Of a DNA stretch of 64,000 nucleotides, positions 54,757 to 63,504 are shown one piece after another. The DNA is taken from assembly GCA_021772975.1 (NCBI GenBank), contig JAJFKY010000012.1:159984-223983 (forward strand), in the 5' to 3' direction. Source of the DNA: Gammaproteobacteria bacterium. GTDB lineage: Bacteria; Pseudomonadota; Gammaproteobacteria; Xanthomonadales; Wenzhouxiangellaceae. The notes below the pieces were generated by a model. The model was not told the DNA's origin and did no database searches. It saw nothing but the letters and a program-made list of their open reading frames with translations. A program made the translations under genes and the position numbers. Position 1 is the stretch's first letter. Every line of letters starts with the position of its first letter.

Positions 54757-56379
54757 CTATGCTGCCTTTTTATTTTTATTGAGCATGTCTATCGCCGCCT
54801 GAAGTGCTTCACGTCTGGTCGGATAAGCATTGCCTTCGGGCAGACAGTGATCTGCATTGAGGACTTTCAGGGTTTCCTCCACTTCAGGCCGCAGACCTGA
54901 GAAATACAACTCCTTCCCGGCATGCTTGGCGTCGCAGGCGATGGTTTCCACTGCCCGTGCGGATGACACATCGATAAACGGCACGCGTGAGAAATCCAGG
55001 ATAATGGCGTCGCTTCCCTGCTTGGTTCTTTCTCTGAATTGATGCCCCATGTCAGCCGCGGCGCCAAAACTCAGTGGTCCGCCAAAATCAAAAATTCTCA
55101 CATGCCCGTGGGCATCTTCCAGCATGCTCAGTTCCTCTGGATCAGAGGTGCGCCCCGCCACATCGGATTTGATCGCATCCACCTGAGCTTTGGCAACCTG
55201 GCGTACGAATACCAGCGCCGCCACTACCACACCGGTGGCGACAGCAGTGATAAGGTCCACAAATACAGTCAGACCCATGACCAGCGCCATCAACACCAGA
55301 TCCCAGCGGGGTCCGCGATGCGCGTTGCGCAAATAGCCCCAGTCGATGATATCGAAACCGACTTTAATCAGGATGCCAGCCAGCGCCGCATGGGGAATAA
55401 ATGATGCCAGTGGACCTAAGCCCACCACCACCGCCAGCAGCAGGACCGAATGGATGATACCGGACAGCTTGGTCTGGCCACCGGCACGGATATTGATGAC
55501 CGTGCGCATGGTAGCCCCGGCACCCGGAATCGCTGAGAAAAAGCCGGCTACCGCATTACCGATACCCTGGCCAACCAGTTCTTTGTTGGAATGATGCATG
55601 GTACGGGTCATATTGTCGGCCACCAGTGAGGTCAGCAGACTGTCAATGGCACCGAGTACCGCCAGAATGAATGCCGCCTCCAACACCAGATAGGCGCTGT
55701 CATGATCGTACACCGGCATGTGGAATTCCGGCCAACCGGTTGGGATATCACCCAAAATCGGCGCACCGGGAAGGAATAGACTGATCGCGGTACCAAAGAT
55801 CAAAGCAGCCAGCGGACCCGGCAGGAATTTGCCCCAGTTACTGGGCCATAAATAACCCACACCCAATGCAGTCGCGCCGACCACGATGGCGGACCAGTTA
55901 TGTTCTTTAACCATTTCCGGGATCATGATCAATGCTCTGAGGGTATCTCCAGGCGGATCACCACCCAGCAGGCGGCCGATCTGCAAAATCACAATGATCG
56001 CGCCGATGCCACTCATAAAACCAGATACCACCGGATAAGGCACCAGGCGGATATATTGCCCGAAGCCCAATGCGCCAAAGGCAATCTGCATCAACCCGGC
56101 AAGCACCACCGCGGTGAATACCAGTTCCGGCCGTCCGGACAAGCTGGCAAACAAGCCGGCAAATACCACCACCATCGGCCCGGTGGGTCCGGATACATTG
56201 GTCGGTGTGCCACCAAACAACGAGGCAAAAAAACCAACAATGATGGCGCCATACAAACCCGCCACCGGCCCTGCACCTGAAGCCACACCAAACGCCAGCG
56301 CCAGCGGCAATGCAACGATGCCAGCGGTTACGCCACCAAAGATATCACCTTTCAAGTGAGAAAAGTCCAGTTTAAACAT
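54757..56379 (-). CDS. SulP family inorganic anion transporter with STAS domain
   Basis: A 540-residue inner-membrane transporter of the SulP/SLC26 family: about 12-14 membrane segments (start AGIVALPLALAFGVASGAGP) and a C-terminal cytoplasmic STAS domain (about 430-540, DAIILDFSRVPFIDVSSARA). The family moves sulfate, bicarbonate or other anions. The adjacent upstream carbonic anhydrase gene (30 bases) makes bicarbonate the more likely substrate, as in other bacterial SulP-carbonic anhydrase pairs; sulfate is not excluded. Confidence 0.93.
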   Translation of the reverse strand: MFKLDFSHLKGDIFGGVTAGIVALPLALAFGVASGAGPVAGLYGAIIVGFFASLFGGTPTNVSGPTGPMVVVFAGLFASLSGRPELVFTAVVLAGLMQIAFGALGFGQYIRLVPYPVVSGFMSGIGAIIVILQIGRLLGGDPPGDTLRALIMIPEMVKEHNWSAIVVGATALGVGYLWPSNWGKFLPGPLAALIFGTAISLFLPGAPILGDIPTGWPEFHMPVYDHDSAYLVLEAAFILAVLGAIDSLLTSLVADNMTRTMHHSNKELVGQGIGNAVAGFFSAIPGAGATMRTVINIRAGGQTKLSGIIHSVLLLAVVVGLGPLASFIPHAALAGILIKVGFDIIDWGYLRNAHRGPRWDLVLMALVMGLTVFVDLITAVATGVVVAALVFVRQVAKAQVDAIKSDVAGRTSDPEELSMLEDAHGHVRIFDFGGPLSFGAAADMGHQFRERTKQGSDAIILDFSRVPFIDVSSARAVETIACDAKHAGKELYFSGLRPEVEETLKVLNADHCLPEGNAYPTRREALQAAIDMLNKNKKAA

Positions 56380-56409
56380 GCCCGCTCCCGTTAAAATTAT
56401 TGGTATGGA

Positions 56410-57066
56410 TCAAATGCTGTTTGCTGATGCTTCAGACAAATTCTGATAGTGTTCCTGCAGCGGTATAAATGCCTGTGCCGCACTATTCAGGCAATCAATC
56501 CCACCCGTCCCGATGTTGTATACCCAGCCGTGCAGTTTGATTTCATCGGCAGCCAGCCGGGAGGCAATATAAGGGTGAGTAGCCAGGTGCTGAATCTGCA
56601 AAATCACATTTTGTTCAATCAACGCCTTAAGTTTCTGCTCGTCATCATCGTCCGCATGCAGGTGTTCGACCACGGCGGTAGCAGCTCTGGAATGCGCCAA
56701 CCAATCACACACATGGGGAAAATCTTTCAAACCGTCCAGATTCATGGCGCCACGCATGGCGCCACAGTCAGTGTGTCCGCACACCACGATATGCTTCACA
56801 CCCAGGGCCTGAACGGCGTATTCAATCGAAGCAGTCATCCCGCTACCCTCACGCACATGCGGCGGCACGATATTACCCGCGTTGCGGCAGATGAATAAAT
56901 CTCCGGGTCCGGTCTGAGTGATCAGACTGGGGTCAATACGCGAATCCGAACAGGTGATAAACAATACTTCCGGGGATTGACTGCCAGCCAGTTCGCCGAA
57001 TAAAGCGGCGTGTTCCGGAAAAACGTCACTTTGGAAATGAACGGCGCCTTTGACAACGTGCTGCAT
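56410..57066 (-). CDS. Beta-class carbonic anhydrase
   Basis: A zinc enzyme that interconverts CO2 and bicarbonate. The 218-residue protein has all zinc and active-site residues: Cys39, Asp41, Arg43 (ITCSDSRIDP), His98 and Cys101 (VCGHTDCGAM), and the GSGMTASIEYAV stretch. A good GAGGAA ribosome binding site precedes the start. It is first in a two-gene unit with sulP and is divergent from the OxyR-like regulator. Confidence 0.97.
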   Translation of the reverse strand: MQHVVKGAVHFQSDVFPEHAALFGELAGSQSPEVLFITCSDSRIDPSLITQTGPGDLFICRNAGNIVPPHVREGSGMTASIEYAVQALGVKHIVVCGHTDCGAMRGAMNLDGLKDFPHVCDWLAHSRAATAVVEHLHADDDDEQKLKALIEQNVILQIQHLATHPYIASRLAADEIKLHGWVYNIGTGGIDCLNSAAQAFIPLQEHYQNLSEASANSI

Positions 57067-57104
57067 AGTAATTCCTCGAAGATAAATGGTTTGTCGGATT
57101 GACT

Positions 57105-57142
57105 CGCTATGATCACCCGGTCAAACTGATAGTTCAATAGCG
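57105..57142. promoter_or_regulatory. Candidate operator between carbonic anhydrase and LysR-type genes
   Basis: Inverted CGCTAT (57105-57110) and ATAGCG (57137-57142) with 26 bases between, including a GATAG repeat, in the 111-base divergent promoter region. LysR-type regulators usually bind such spaced dyads between themselves and a divergent target. The spacing is longer than a simple LysR box, so this is only a candidate. Confidence 0.3.
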
Positions 57143-57177
57143 TTACATAACAAATTTTAATCATTTTTTTCTATCAG

Positions 57178-58119
57178 ATGCATATTAAACCGCCAACCAT
57201 CAGACAATTACAGTATTTCATCGCCGTCAGTGAGGAACAGCATTATCGCCGGGCCGCGGAAAGGCTGCATGTCCGCCAGCCCACTATCACCAATCAGATC
57301 GCGGTCCTGGAAGACAGCCTGCAGTGCCGTTTGCTGGAGCGCTCGCGCGCCGGTGTCAATCTGACACCTATCGGGCGCGAGCTGCTGCCCAAGGCACGTG
57401 CGATTCTGGAAGCCGTGGATGACCTACAACAGGCCGCACAGCCTTCCATGGGAGGTCCGAGCGGCACTTATCGCATGGGTATCGCGCCGACGCTGGGACC
57501 TTATTTTCTACCCGAAATCATCCCCACCATGCACCGGCGTTATCCGGAGCTCAAGCTGTATTTCAGGGAACGGGTCCCGGCCCTGCTGGAAGGCGACCTG
57601 ATCGAAGGTCAGCACGATCTGATCATCTCTCCGATGCCGGTGCGAAATCCAGCCTTGAGCACCGCGCTGTTATTCAAGGAACCGCTGTTCCTGGCGGTTT
57701 CGCTGGAACATAAGCTTGCGTCCCGGCAGACCGTCAGCGCCAAGGCGCTGAGCGGCGAGAAAATGCTGATCATGGAGGATCGTCATCACCTGCATCGGCA
57801 GGTCCACGATCTGGCTGAAACAGTCGGTGCTCAGCTACAGAGTAATTATGAAGGCACCAGTCTGGACACATTGCGCCAGATGGTGGCGATGGGGATGGGC
57901 ATCGCCATGCTGCCGGCCTTATACGTGCATTCAGAAATCAGTCAGCGTGAACAGCCGGAAGTACGCATTCTAAAACTCAAGGATCACAACATTCAACGCA
58001 CCATCTCCATGAGCTGGCGCAACGCTTCACCCAACCGTTCATTTTATCGTGAGTTATCTAATCTGATACGTGATATTTCCAGGCAAAAATTTTCCCAACA
58101 TATCCAGATCACTGAATGA
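57178..58119 (+). CDS. OxyR-like LysR family regulator lacking peroxidatic cysteines
   Basis: A 313-residue LysR-type regulator whose winged helix (IRQLQYFIAVSEEQHYRRAA, VRQPTITNQIAVLED) and effector domain (PTLGPYFLPEIIPTMHRRYP) are closest in pattern to OxyR. At the position of the OxyR peroxide-sensing Cys199 this protein has His204, and at Cys208 it has Ala213 (MEDRHHLHRQVHDLAETVG). The only cysteine is in the DNA-binding half. So it cannot sense peroxide the OxyR way. Divergence from the carbonic anhydrase-sulP unit suggests it controls that unit, perhaps through a small anionic ligand. Confidence 0.88.
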   Translation: MHIKPPTIRQLQYFIAVSEEQHYRRAAERLHVRQPTITNQIAVLEDSLQCRLLERSRAGVNLTPIGRELLPKARAILEAVDDLQQAAQPSMGGPSGTYRMGIAPTLGPYFLPEIIPTMHRRYPELKLYFRERVPALLEGDLIEGQHDLIISPMPVRNPALSTALLFKEPLFLAVSLEHKLASRQTVSAKALSGEKMLIMEDRHHLHRQVHDLAETVGAQLQSNYEGTSLDTLRQMVAMGMGIAMLPALYVHSEISQREQPEVRILKLKDHNIQRTISMSWRNASPNRSFYRELSNLIRDISRQKFSQHIQITE

Positions 58120-58206
58120 CAAACCCTTAACATCGACAGCGCCTTGCCGGTTTTCTTAGTGACGGGCTGTTTGTTAACATGCAACGTTGTTTTTTCAGGC
58201 TATTTC

Positions 58207-59226
58207 ATGCAGAAGTTTATTTTATCGAGTCCTGGTTTATTCATTGGCTCATTAATCAGTTTATTAAGCACATCGGTATTTGCCCAGCAAGACATTTCCG
58301 CCACCCGCGAGGCGCTGGCCAATCAAGGCGTGCTGGCAGCGGTCAAAGAGGCCGTCATATCGATTGGTTCTGATCTGATCGAACATATACCGTTTATGGT
58401 CGCGGCGTTGATCATTCTGAGCATCACCTGGATACTCAACAAAGTATTGCGGCGCATCGTCGGAAAGCTGGTGGACCAGACCAACATTCGCGGTTCACTG
58501 CAGGATCTGCTGTTGCGCTTTATCAGTATTGTGGTCTGGTTTGGCGGGTTGATGGTGGCGGCCATTATTCTATTTCCGGGCCTCAGCCCGGCCAGTGCTC
58601 TGGGTGCGCTGGGCCTGGCCTCGGTGGCGGTCGGCTTTGCGTTCAAGGATATTTTTGAAAACTTTTTTGCCGGCATCCTGATTCTGTGGCGATTTCCGTT
58701 TGAAAAAGGCGACATCATTGAAATCGAGGGCATTACCGGACGGGTCGAAGATTTGACCATTCGCATGACCGAACTACGGCAGATGTCCGGCGAGCTGATC
58801 CTGATACCCAATGCCATCCTGTTCAAGAACCCGGTCAAAGTGCTGACCAACAAACCCACGCGGCGGGTATCGGTGATGACCGGTGTTGGCTATGACGAGG
58901 ATGCGGGTGCGGCCATTGAGTTGATTCGCAAAACCCTGCAAGGTTGTTCAAGCATCAATCATGAGCAACCGATTGAAGTATTCGCCAACGCTTTCGGCAG
59001 CAGCAGTATCGATATCGAAATGCGCTTCTGGGCCGAATCCAAGCCCGGTAAGATGAAGGCCAGTGCCAGTGAAGTCATTACCGCGGTTAAACAGGCGCTG
59101 GATGATGCGGGCATTGAAATCCCATACCCTTACCGTACGCTGACCTTTAATGAACCCTTGCAGATGGATCAACCCGCCGGCGAGCAACACACCAGCAACA
59201 AGGACAAGGCGTCCGCTCAGAACTGA
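58207..59226 (+). CDS. Mechanosensitive channel of the MscS family
   Basis: A 339-residue small-conductance channel with a signal-peptide-like N-terminus (ending near SVFAQQ), about three membrane segments and the pore helix region LGLASVAVGFAFKDIFENFFAG, followed by the beta domain RFPFEKGDIIEIEGITGRVED. The start at 58207 is preferred to 58144 because the extra residues precede a clean signal peptide. It protects against osmotic downshift. It is 87 bases after the regulator gene. Confidence 0.92.
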   Translation: MQKFILSSPGLFIGSLISLLSTSVFAQQDISATREALANQGVLAAVKEAVISIGSDLIEHIPFMVAALIILSITWILNKVLRRIVGKLVDQTNIRGSLQDLLLRFISIVVWFGGLMVAAIILFPGLSPASALGALGLASVAVGFAFKDIFENFFAGILILWRFPFEKGDIIEIEGITGRVEDLTIRMTELRQMSGELILIPNAILFKNPVKVLTNKPTRRVSVMTGVGYDEDAGAAIELIRKTLQGCSSINHEQPIEVFANAFGSSSIDIEMRFWAESKPGKMKASASEVITAVKQALDDAGIEIPYPYRTLTFNEPLQMDQPAGEQHTSNKDKASAQN

Positions 59227-59318
59227 GGTTCATCCTCAGCCGCCTGCCCAGCCAGCGTGAGCGCGGCTGAGCCTGCTGGGCGCCCTGGCGATACAGCCAA
59301 ATTCAAGCATCATCATAC

Positions 59319-59337
59319 CCTCCACCGCTGGTGGAGG
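59319..59337. terminator. Short hairpin after the MscS gene
   Basis: Perfect 8-base-pair stem CCTCCACC/GGTGGAGG with a three-base loop, about 92 bases after the mscS stop and 80 bases before the next start. No T tract. Possibly the 3' end of the mscS transcript or a leader hairpin of the amidohydrolase gene. Confidence 0.35.
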
Positions 59338-59418
59338 TAATCCTGTCGATAATGACTTGCATGTCAGCGTCTAGGGCTTGCACAGTAGCCTGAAGCCTAA
59401 TGCACCAGGAGCGTAGCC

Positions 59419-60858
59419 ATGAGCTTTCGACACGACCCCGACGGCACCCGTCCACCGGTCAGACTGGACTCGACCAGCAACGGTGAATATTGCCCGATAC
59501 CTCTGAGCCGCGATGAGCATAAGACCAACCGTCTGATTATGGAAACCGCCGCCGGTGACGCCCGCAGACTGAGCCTCAAACGCCGGCAGTTCCTGGTCTC
59601 ACTGTCGGGCGCGGCCAGTACTTTACTGGCGCTCAACACCGCTTTTGCCGCCCGCGGCCTGAGCGGCGGTTATTTTGACCTGCCCGCTGAGGCGCGCTTT
59701 GATCAGGATGCTGCCCTGCAGTCACTGGGCAAACGCGAGTTTATATTTGATGTGCAGGGTCACTATGTGCCGCCCAATATCGCCGCCAGCCGCAAAGCCG
59801 AATGCGTGGACAGCGCCGAACCGGTGACCCGCGAATACATGGCCTGCCTGGGCGCTGACGATTTTATCAAGGATGTGTTTCTGGACTCGGACACCGATAT
59901 GATGGTGTTGTCGTTTGTGCCCTCAACCCGCGATAACGAACCGCTGACCATTCAGGAAGCCGCCGCCACCCGTGAGATCGTCGCTAAAATGGAACACAGC
60001 CGCGCCCGACTGTTATTACATGGCAGGGTCAACCCGAACCAGGATGGCGATATCGAAGGTATGGATGAGTTGGCGGAAAAGTACAATGTATCCGCCTGGA
60101 AGTGCTATACCCAGTGGGGTCCGGATGGTAACGGCTTTTATCTGACGGATGATGTCGGCATTCGCTTTATCGAAAAAGCCCGCCGACTGGGCGTCAAAAA
60201 TATCGCCATTCACAAAGGCATACCTTTTGGCCAACGGTCTTATCAGCACTCGCTGTGCACTGATATCGGCCCGGTGGCCAAGCGCTTTCCTGATGTGAAC
60301 TTTCTGATCTATCACTCCGGCTGGATACCTGATCAACCGGAAGGCCCGTATGATGCCAACCGCAATGAAGGCCTGGATGGCCTGATCAACAGCGTCAAAC
60401 AGGCCGGGCTGGGCAAGCACAGCAATGTGTATGCAGAACTGGGTTCCACCTGGCGGGGCCTGATACGTGATCCGGATTCGGCTGCGCATGGTCTGGGCAA
60501 GCTGATCACTCACCTGGGTGAAGACAATATCTTATGGGGCACCGACTCCATCTGGTACGGCTCACCACAGGACCAGATAATGGCCTTTCGCAGTTTTCAG
60601 ATCAGCCGGCAATTACAGGAACAACACGGCTATCAACCGATCACCGAGCAGGTGCGCGCTAAAATCTTCGGCCTTAATGCCACCCGGCCCTATAACATCA
60701 GCCTGGACGAAGTGCTGTTAAGGTCCGGCAATGACGGCATCGCCAATGCGCAAGCCAACTACCGGGATCATCCCGATCCGCATTTTCTGACCCGGGGTCC
60801 GCAAACACGGCGGGACTTTTTGCGCTTGCTGCAGATGAATGGTGGTCAGCCTGCCTGA
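59419..60858 (+). CDS. Tat-exported amidohydrolase-family protein
   Basis: A 479-residue TIM-barrel amidohydrolase (Amidohydro_2 type). A twin-arginine signal KRRQFLVSLSGAASTLLAL is at about 54-72, unusually far in; an ATG at 59539 would shorten the leader, but a strong AGGAG precedes 59419. The metal-binding region reads DVQGHYVPP, with Gln where most members have the first His; later ligands are His in IAIHKG and IYHSGW and Asp in WGTDSIWYG. The substrate is unknown; members include decarboxylases and amide hydrolases. Confidence 0.82.
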   Translation: MSFRHDPDGTRPPVRLDSTSNGEYCPIPLSRDEHKTNRLIMETAAGDARRLSLKRRQFLVSLSGAASTLLALNTAFAARGLSGGYFDLPAEARFDQDAALQSLGKREFIFDVQGHYVPPNIAASRKAECVDSAEPVTREYMACLGADDFIKDVFLDSDTDMMVLSFVPSTRDNEPLTIQEAAATREIVAKMEHSRARLLLHGRVNPNQDGDIEGMDELAEKYNVSAWKCYTQWGPDGNGFYLTDDVGIRFIEKARRLGVKNIAIHKGIPFGQRSYQHSLCTDIGPVAKRFPDVNFLIYHSGWIPDQPEGPYDANRNEGLDGLINSVKQAGLGKHSNVYAELGSTWRGLIRDPDSAAHGLGKLITHLGEDNILWGTDSIWYGSPQDQIMAFRSFQISRQLQEQHGYQPITEQVRAKIFGLNATRPYNISLDEVLLRSGNDGIANAQANYRDHPDPHFLTRGPQTRRDFLRLLQMNGGQPA

Positions 60859-60894
60859 GCACCGTGGCGAGTCTACAGTTAACAGTCACCCGCC

Positions 60895-61034
60895 GAGGAG
60901 ATCCTTCGCCTCTGGCTCAGGATGACAGTTTTGGCCTTTGGCTCAGGATGACAGTTTTTTTCAGCTACCCTCTAGCCTGCAAGCTATCAAAATCCAAACA
61001 AAGGCTGTCATTCTGAACGTAGTGAAGAATCTCC
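60895..61034. repeat. Inverted, MITE-like repeat between convergent genes
   Basis: The ends GGAGATCCTTC...AGGATGACAG and CTGTCATTCTGAAC...GAATCTCC are inverted copies of one another with scattered mismatches. Inside, GGCTCAGGATGACAGTTTT occurs twice in tandem (about 60914-60933 and 60939-60958). The motif resembles the widely dispersed 'CTGTCATTCTGAACGNAGTGAAGAATCT' bacterial repeat. It occupies most of the 215-base gap between two convergent genes. Confidence 0.7.
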
Positions 61035-61073
61035 ACACGCAACCGGCTAAACAGCCAGCCGATGGTCTATAGA

Positions 61074-62024
61074 TTAAGAATTATCCTTAGTCTTAGTAAT
61101 CTCAATCACACCCTGCTGTTTGGCTTTATTAACCCGCAACTCAAAAATATCCGGCCGCGCATAATGCCCGGCCACATCCAGGTCAAATTTGCCCTGCGCA
61201 ATTAAACCTGCATCCAGCTCGGCGACCAAAATCGCTTCCTGATCAAACACCGGACCGGCCAACACTTCGCCGAGCGGTGAAACAATACAACTGCCGCCAC
61301 GAATCAAAGTCATTTCCGGATCATCACCCTGCACCGGTGAATAACCCTCGGTCGGCCCATTCTTGCGCTGCATAAACTGGCAGGCGCTCAACACAAAACA
61401 TCGCCCTTCGATAGCTATCGTGCGCATTAATGGCAACCAGCTGTCACGTTCGTCTACGGTGGGTGCGCAGTAGATTTCAACGCCTTGCGCATACTGAGAC
61501 AATCGCAGTTGCGGCATGTAGTTTTCCCAGCAGATAACCGCACTGAATTTGCCGATCGCGGTGTCCATGACGGCCAGTGTGGAACCATCACCAAACCCCC
61601 AGATCAGCCGTTCCATAGCGGTTGGCATGGTTTTACGGTGCTTACCTAGATACTGTCCCTGAGCATCAAAATACACCACTGAGCAGTACAAGGTTCCACC
61701 GTCGCGCTCAATCACACCGGCCACCAGATACATTTCATGCTGGCTGGCTATTTCAGCCATCTGCTCACATTCCGGGCCTGGAATAGTGATAGCTGAATTA
61801 AAGTAGTTTTGAAATTCCCGGCGCCCCTGGGTTGAACGCATCCCAACCTGAGCGCCAAAGTTAACCCCTTTGGGATAGCCGCCGATATATGCTTCCGGGA
61901 ATACAGCGATACGGGCTTTTTGCTCAGCCGCCTGTGCCACCAGCCGCTGCATCCTGGTCAGTGTGGCTGGGGTATCGAATAATTCAGAAGCAGTCTGGAT
62001 AACTGCCGCGGTGATGGTTTGCAT
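61074..62024 (-). CDS. Carbon-nitrogen hydrolase (nitrilase family)
   Basis: A 316-residue nitrilase-superfamily enzyme. The Glu-Lys-Cys triad is complete: Glu44 (VFPEAYIGGYPKG), Lys131 (GKHRKTMPT) and Cys165 (VICWENYMP). The stretch GGYPKGVNFG and the CWENYMPQLR motif are typical of true nitrilases (branch 1), which convert nitriles to acids and ammonia. There is no signal peptide, so it acts in the cytoplasm. It ends convergent to the amidohydrolase gene, beyond the repeat. Confidence 0.93.
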   Translation of the reverse strand: MQTITAAVIQTASELFDTPATLTRMQRLVAQAAEQKARIAVFPEAYIGGYPKGVNFGAQVGMRSTQGRREFQNYFNSAITIPGPECEQMAEIASQHEMYLVAGVIERDGGTLYCSVVYFDAQGQYLGKHRKTMPTAMERLIWGFGDGSTLAVMDTAIGKFSAVICWENYMPQLRLSQYAQGVEIYCAPTVDERDSWLPLMRTIAIEGRCFVLSACQFMQRKNGPTEGYSPVQGDDPEMTLIRGGSCIVSPLGEVLAGPVFDQEAILVAELDAGLIAQGKFDLDVAGHYARPDIFELRVNKAKQQGVIEITKTKDNS

Positions 62025-62067
62025 AATCCGATTACCAAAACCCCAAGCTTAACCAATAGCCTGGGCA

Positions 62068-62097
62068 TAAAAAAGCCGGGCAAATAGCCCGGCTTTA
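62068..62097 (-). terminator. Intrinsic terminator of the IPTL-like secreted protein gene
   Basis: On the minus strand AAAGCCGGGCT, a short loop and GCCCGGCTTTTTTA form a stable stem followed by a T run, 16 bases after the stop codon. Confidence 0.88.
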
Positions 62098-62112
62098 AGC
62101 AATACTGTCTGG

Positions 62113-62916
62113 TTATTTCGCTGTGTTTCTGCGTGCCAGCAACAACAGGCTGGCAGCCGCCAGTACCAGCACCAGAATAAACAATCCGGCGGGTTGTAAG
62201 GCAGGTACCGCAGGTGGGTCTGGCAGCGGGTTAATGGTACCGAACAGCAGGTTATCGAACAGCTCACCGTTACCACCAAGACCATCAATTTCAATCTGAG
62301 CAATAGGTGTCACAGAAGTGATACCTATAAAACCATTACTCGGTAGTGGGCCGAGACCCATCACAGTTGCGCTGCCAATGGTAGCACCACCGCTATCACG
62401 CAGAGTCAGAGTAACATCGCCGGGGACCGTGCCGGCATACACATCCATGGCAACCGCCCTGATATCGTTGGTGGTAAAATCCAGCAGGGTGTTGTCCGCA
62501 AAACTGATAGCACCCAGCACAGAACTGCTCAAACCCATAAAGCCTGGTGGTAATAACACCAATCCGCCACCGGTGGTTGTGCTGACCTGGACACCATCAA
62601 CAAACTGGCCAGGTGTAAAACAATTGTCATTATTACTGGAGTCAAGCGGCTCAGGGCATGCCTGGAAAACACCACCGGCGTTGTTGGTTTCCATATCTTC
62701 CGAATTAGTGGCCATCGGAGCTGCTGCCAGAAACGAGTTCAGATCAGTAAAGACCTGTAAACCCGAACCCAGGATATTGCCGTTCGGAGAGGTCGCGCCA
62801 GTGCCGGCTGGTACGGCTACGCCGTTGGCGGCATCCTGATAGGTAAAGCCGCCGCTTTGTGCATTAGCAGCCAGCACAGCTGACATGAGTGCAATCGCTA
62901 AAAAGAGCTTGTTCAT
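62113..62916 (-). CDS. Secreted protein with IPTL/PEP-CTERM-like C-terminal sorting signal
   Basis: A 267-residue protein with a signal peptide (about 1-19, LFLAIALMSAVLAANA), a beta-rich body with Asn/Gly/Thr-rich strands, a CPEPLDSSNNDNCF disulfide candidate, and a C-terminal tripartite signal: VPALQPAGL, a hydrophobic segment (FILVLVLAAASLLLL) and ARRNTAK. The VPALQPAGL spacing resembles the IPTL-CTERM motif, cleaved by exosortase-type sortases (XrtH). I chose ATG 62916 because the frame 12 codons upstream precedes a good signal peptide. Function unknown; a matrix or surface component is plausible. Confidence 0.8.
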   Translation of the reverse strand: MNKLFLAIALMSAVLAANAQSGGFTYQDAANGVAVPAGTGATSPNGNILGSGLQVFTDLNSFLAAAPMATNSEDMETNNAGGVFQACPEPLDSSNNDNCFTPGQFVDGVQVSTTTGGGLVLLPPGFMGLSSSVLGAISFADNTLLDFTTNDIRAVAMDVYAGTVPGDVTLTLRDSGGATIGSATVMGLGPLPSNGFIGITSVTPIAQIEIDGLGGNGELFDNLLFGTINPLPDPPAVPALQPAGLFILVLVLAAASLLLLARRNTAK

Positions 62917-62952
62917 TGTTCTTGAGCCTTTGGTCTGATCACTATAAAGCAC

Positions 62953-63300
62953 GATTAATGCTGTAATCCTTACTTAAAATATTTACAAGCACGGGGACGT
63001 GCTTTCCCTGAAATGTGAGCCGGATGAAAAATATCCTGACAAATAAGCTTTTAAGAAAGCCTGCCTAACACATTCTTAACGCGTAATCATAAGTATATCA
63101 GACGGTTATTGCAATAGATAACATAAGTTAATACTGCTTTCCGGGGCAGCTATTGACGCCGCATATACCCATGTATGTAGCACAGCGAGATATCAAAATC
63201 CCGACTGGACGAACTAAACCGCTCCCGCGTGGCGTCAGAACGTTTTTAGCTGTCCCGGCAGGGACACATTCTTAGCAGGTCACAAATCCGAAGTATAAAA
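62953..63300. other. Intergenic region upstream of the IPTL-like gene
   Basis: 348 bases with no gene I can support. Small inverted repeats are visible: AGCACG/CGTGCT at 62988-63003 and TGTCCC/GGGACA at 63251-63266. The region should contain the promoter of the leftward secreted-protein gene; I could not pick a convincing -35/-10 pair. Confidence 0.6.
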
Positions 63301-63333
63301 AAAACCCGATCAGCTAAGCCAAATCGGGGTTTT
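63301..63333. terminator. Second terminator-like stem downstream of the rRNA operon
   Basis: AAAACCCGAT and ATCGGGGTTTT pair around a loop and are flanked by A and T runs, so termination could work in both directions. It lies after the operon terminator at 63465-63497 and looks like a decayed copy of the same downstream module. Confidence 0.6.
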
Positions 63334-63464
63334 AGGTTTTGATGCCGTCACGCCAGGGATGGCGTGACTAACGCTACCGGGCTGGGTGCTCTATTTAAAC
63401 CGCAGTGACTGCGCCTGCGTGGCGCCAGAACGCGATTAAACTCGCACCTGACAGGCAGATAAAG

Positions 63465-63497
63465 AAAAACCCCAACGGAATATCCGTTGGGGTTTTT
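63465..63497 (-). terminator. rRNA operon terminator
   Basis: A 14-base-pair stem AAAAACCCCAACGGA / TCCGTTGGGGTTTTT, with A and T runs on both sides, seven bases after the 5S rRNA 3' end. It is the main intrinsic terminator of the leftward rrn operon. Confidence 0.92.
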
Positions 63498-63504
63498 GTT
63501 TTGA

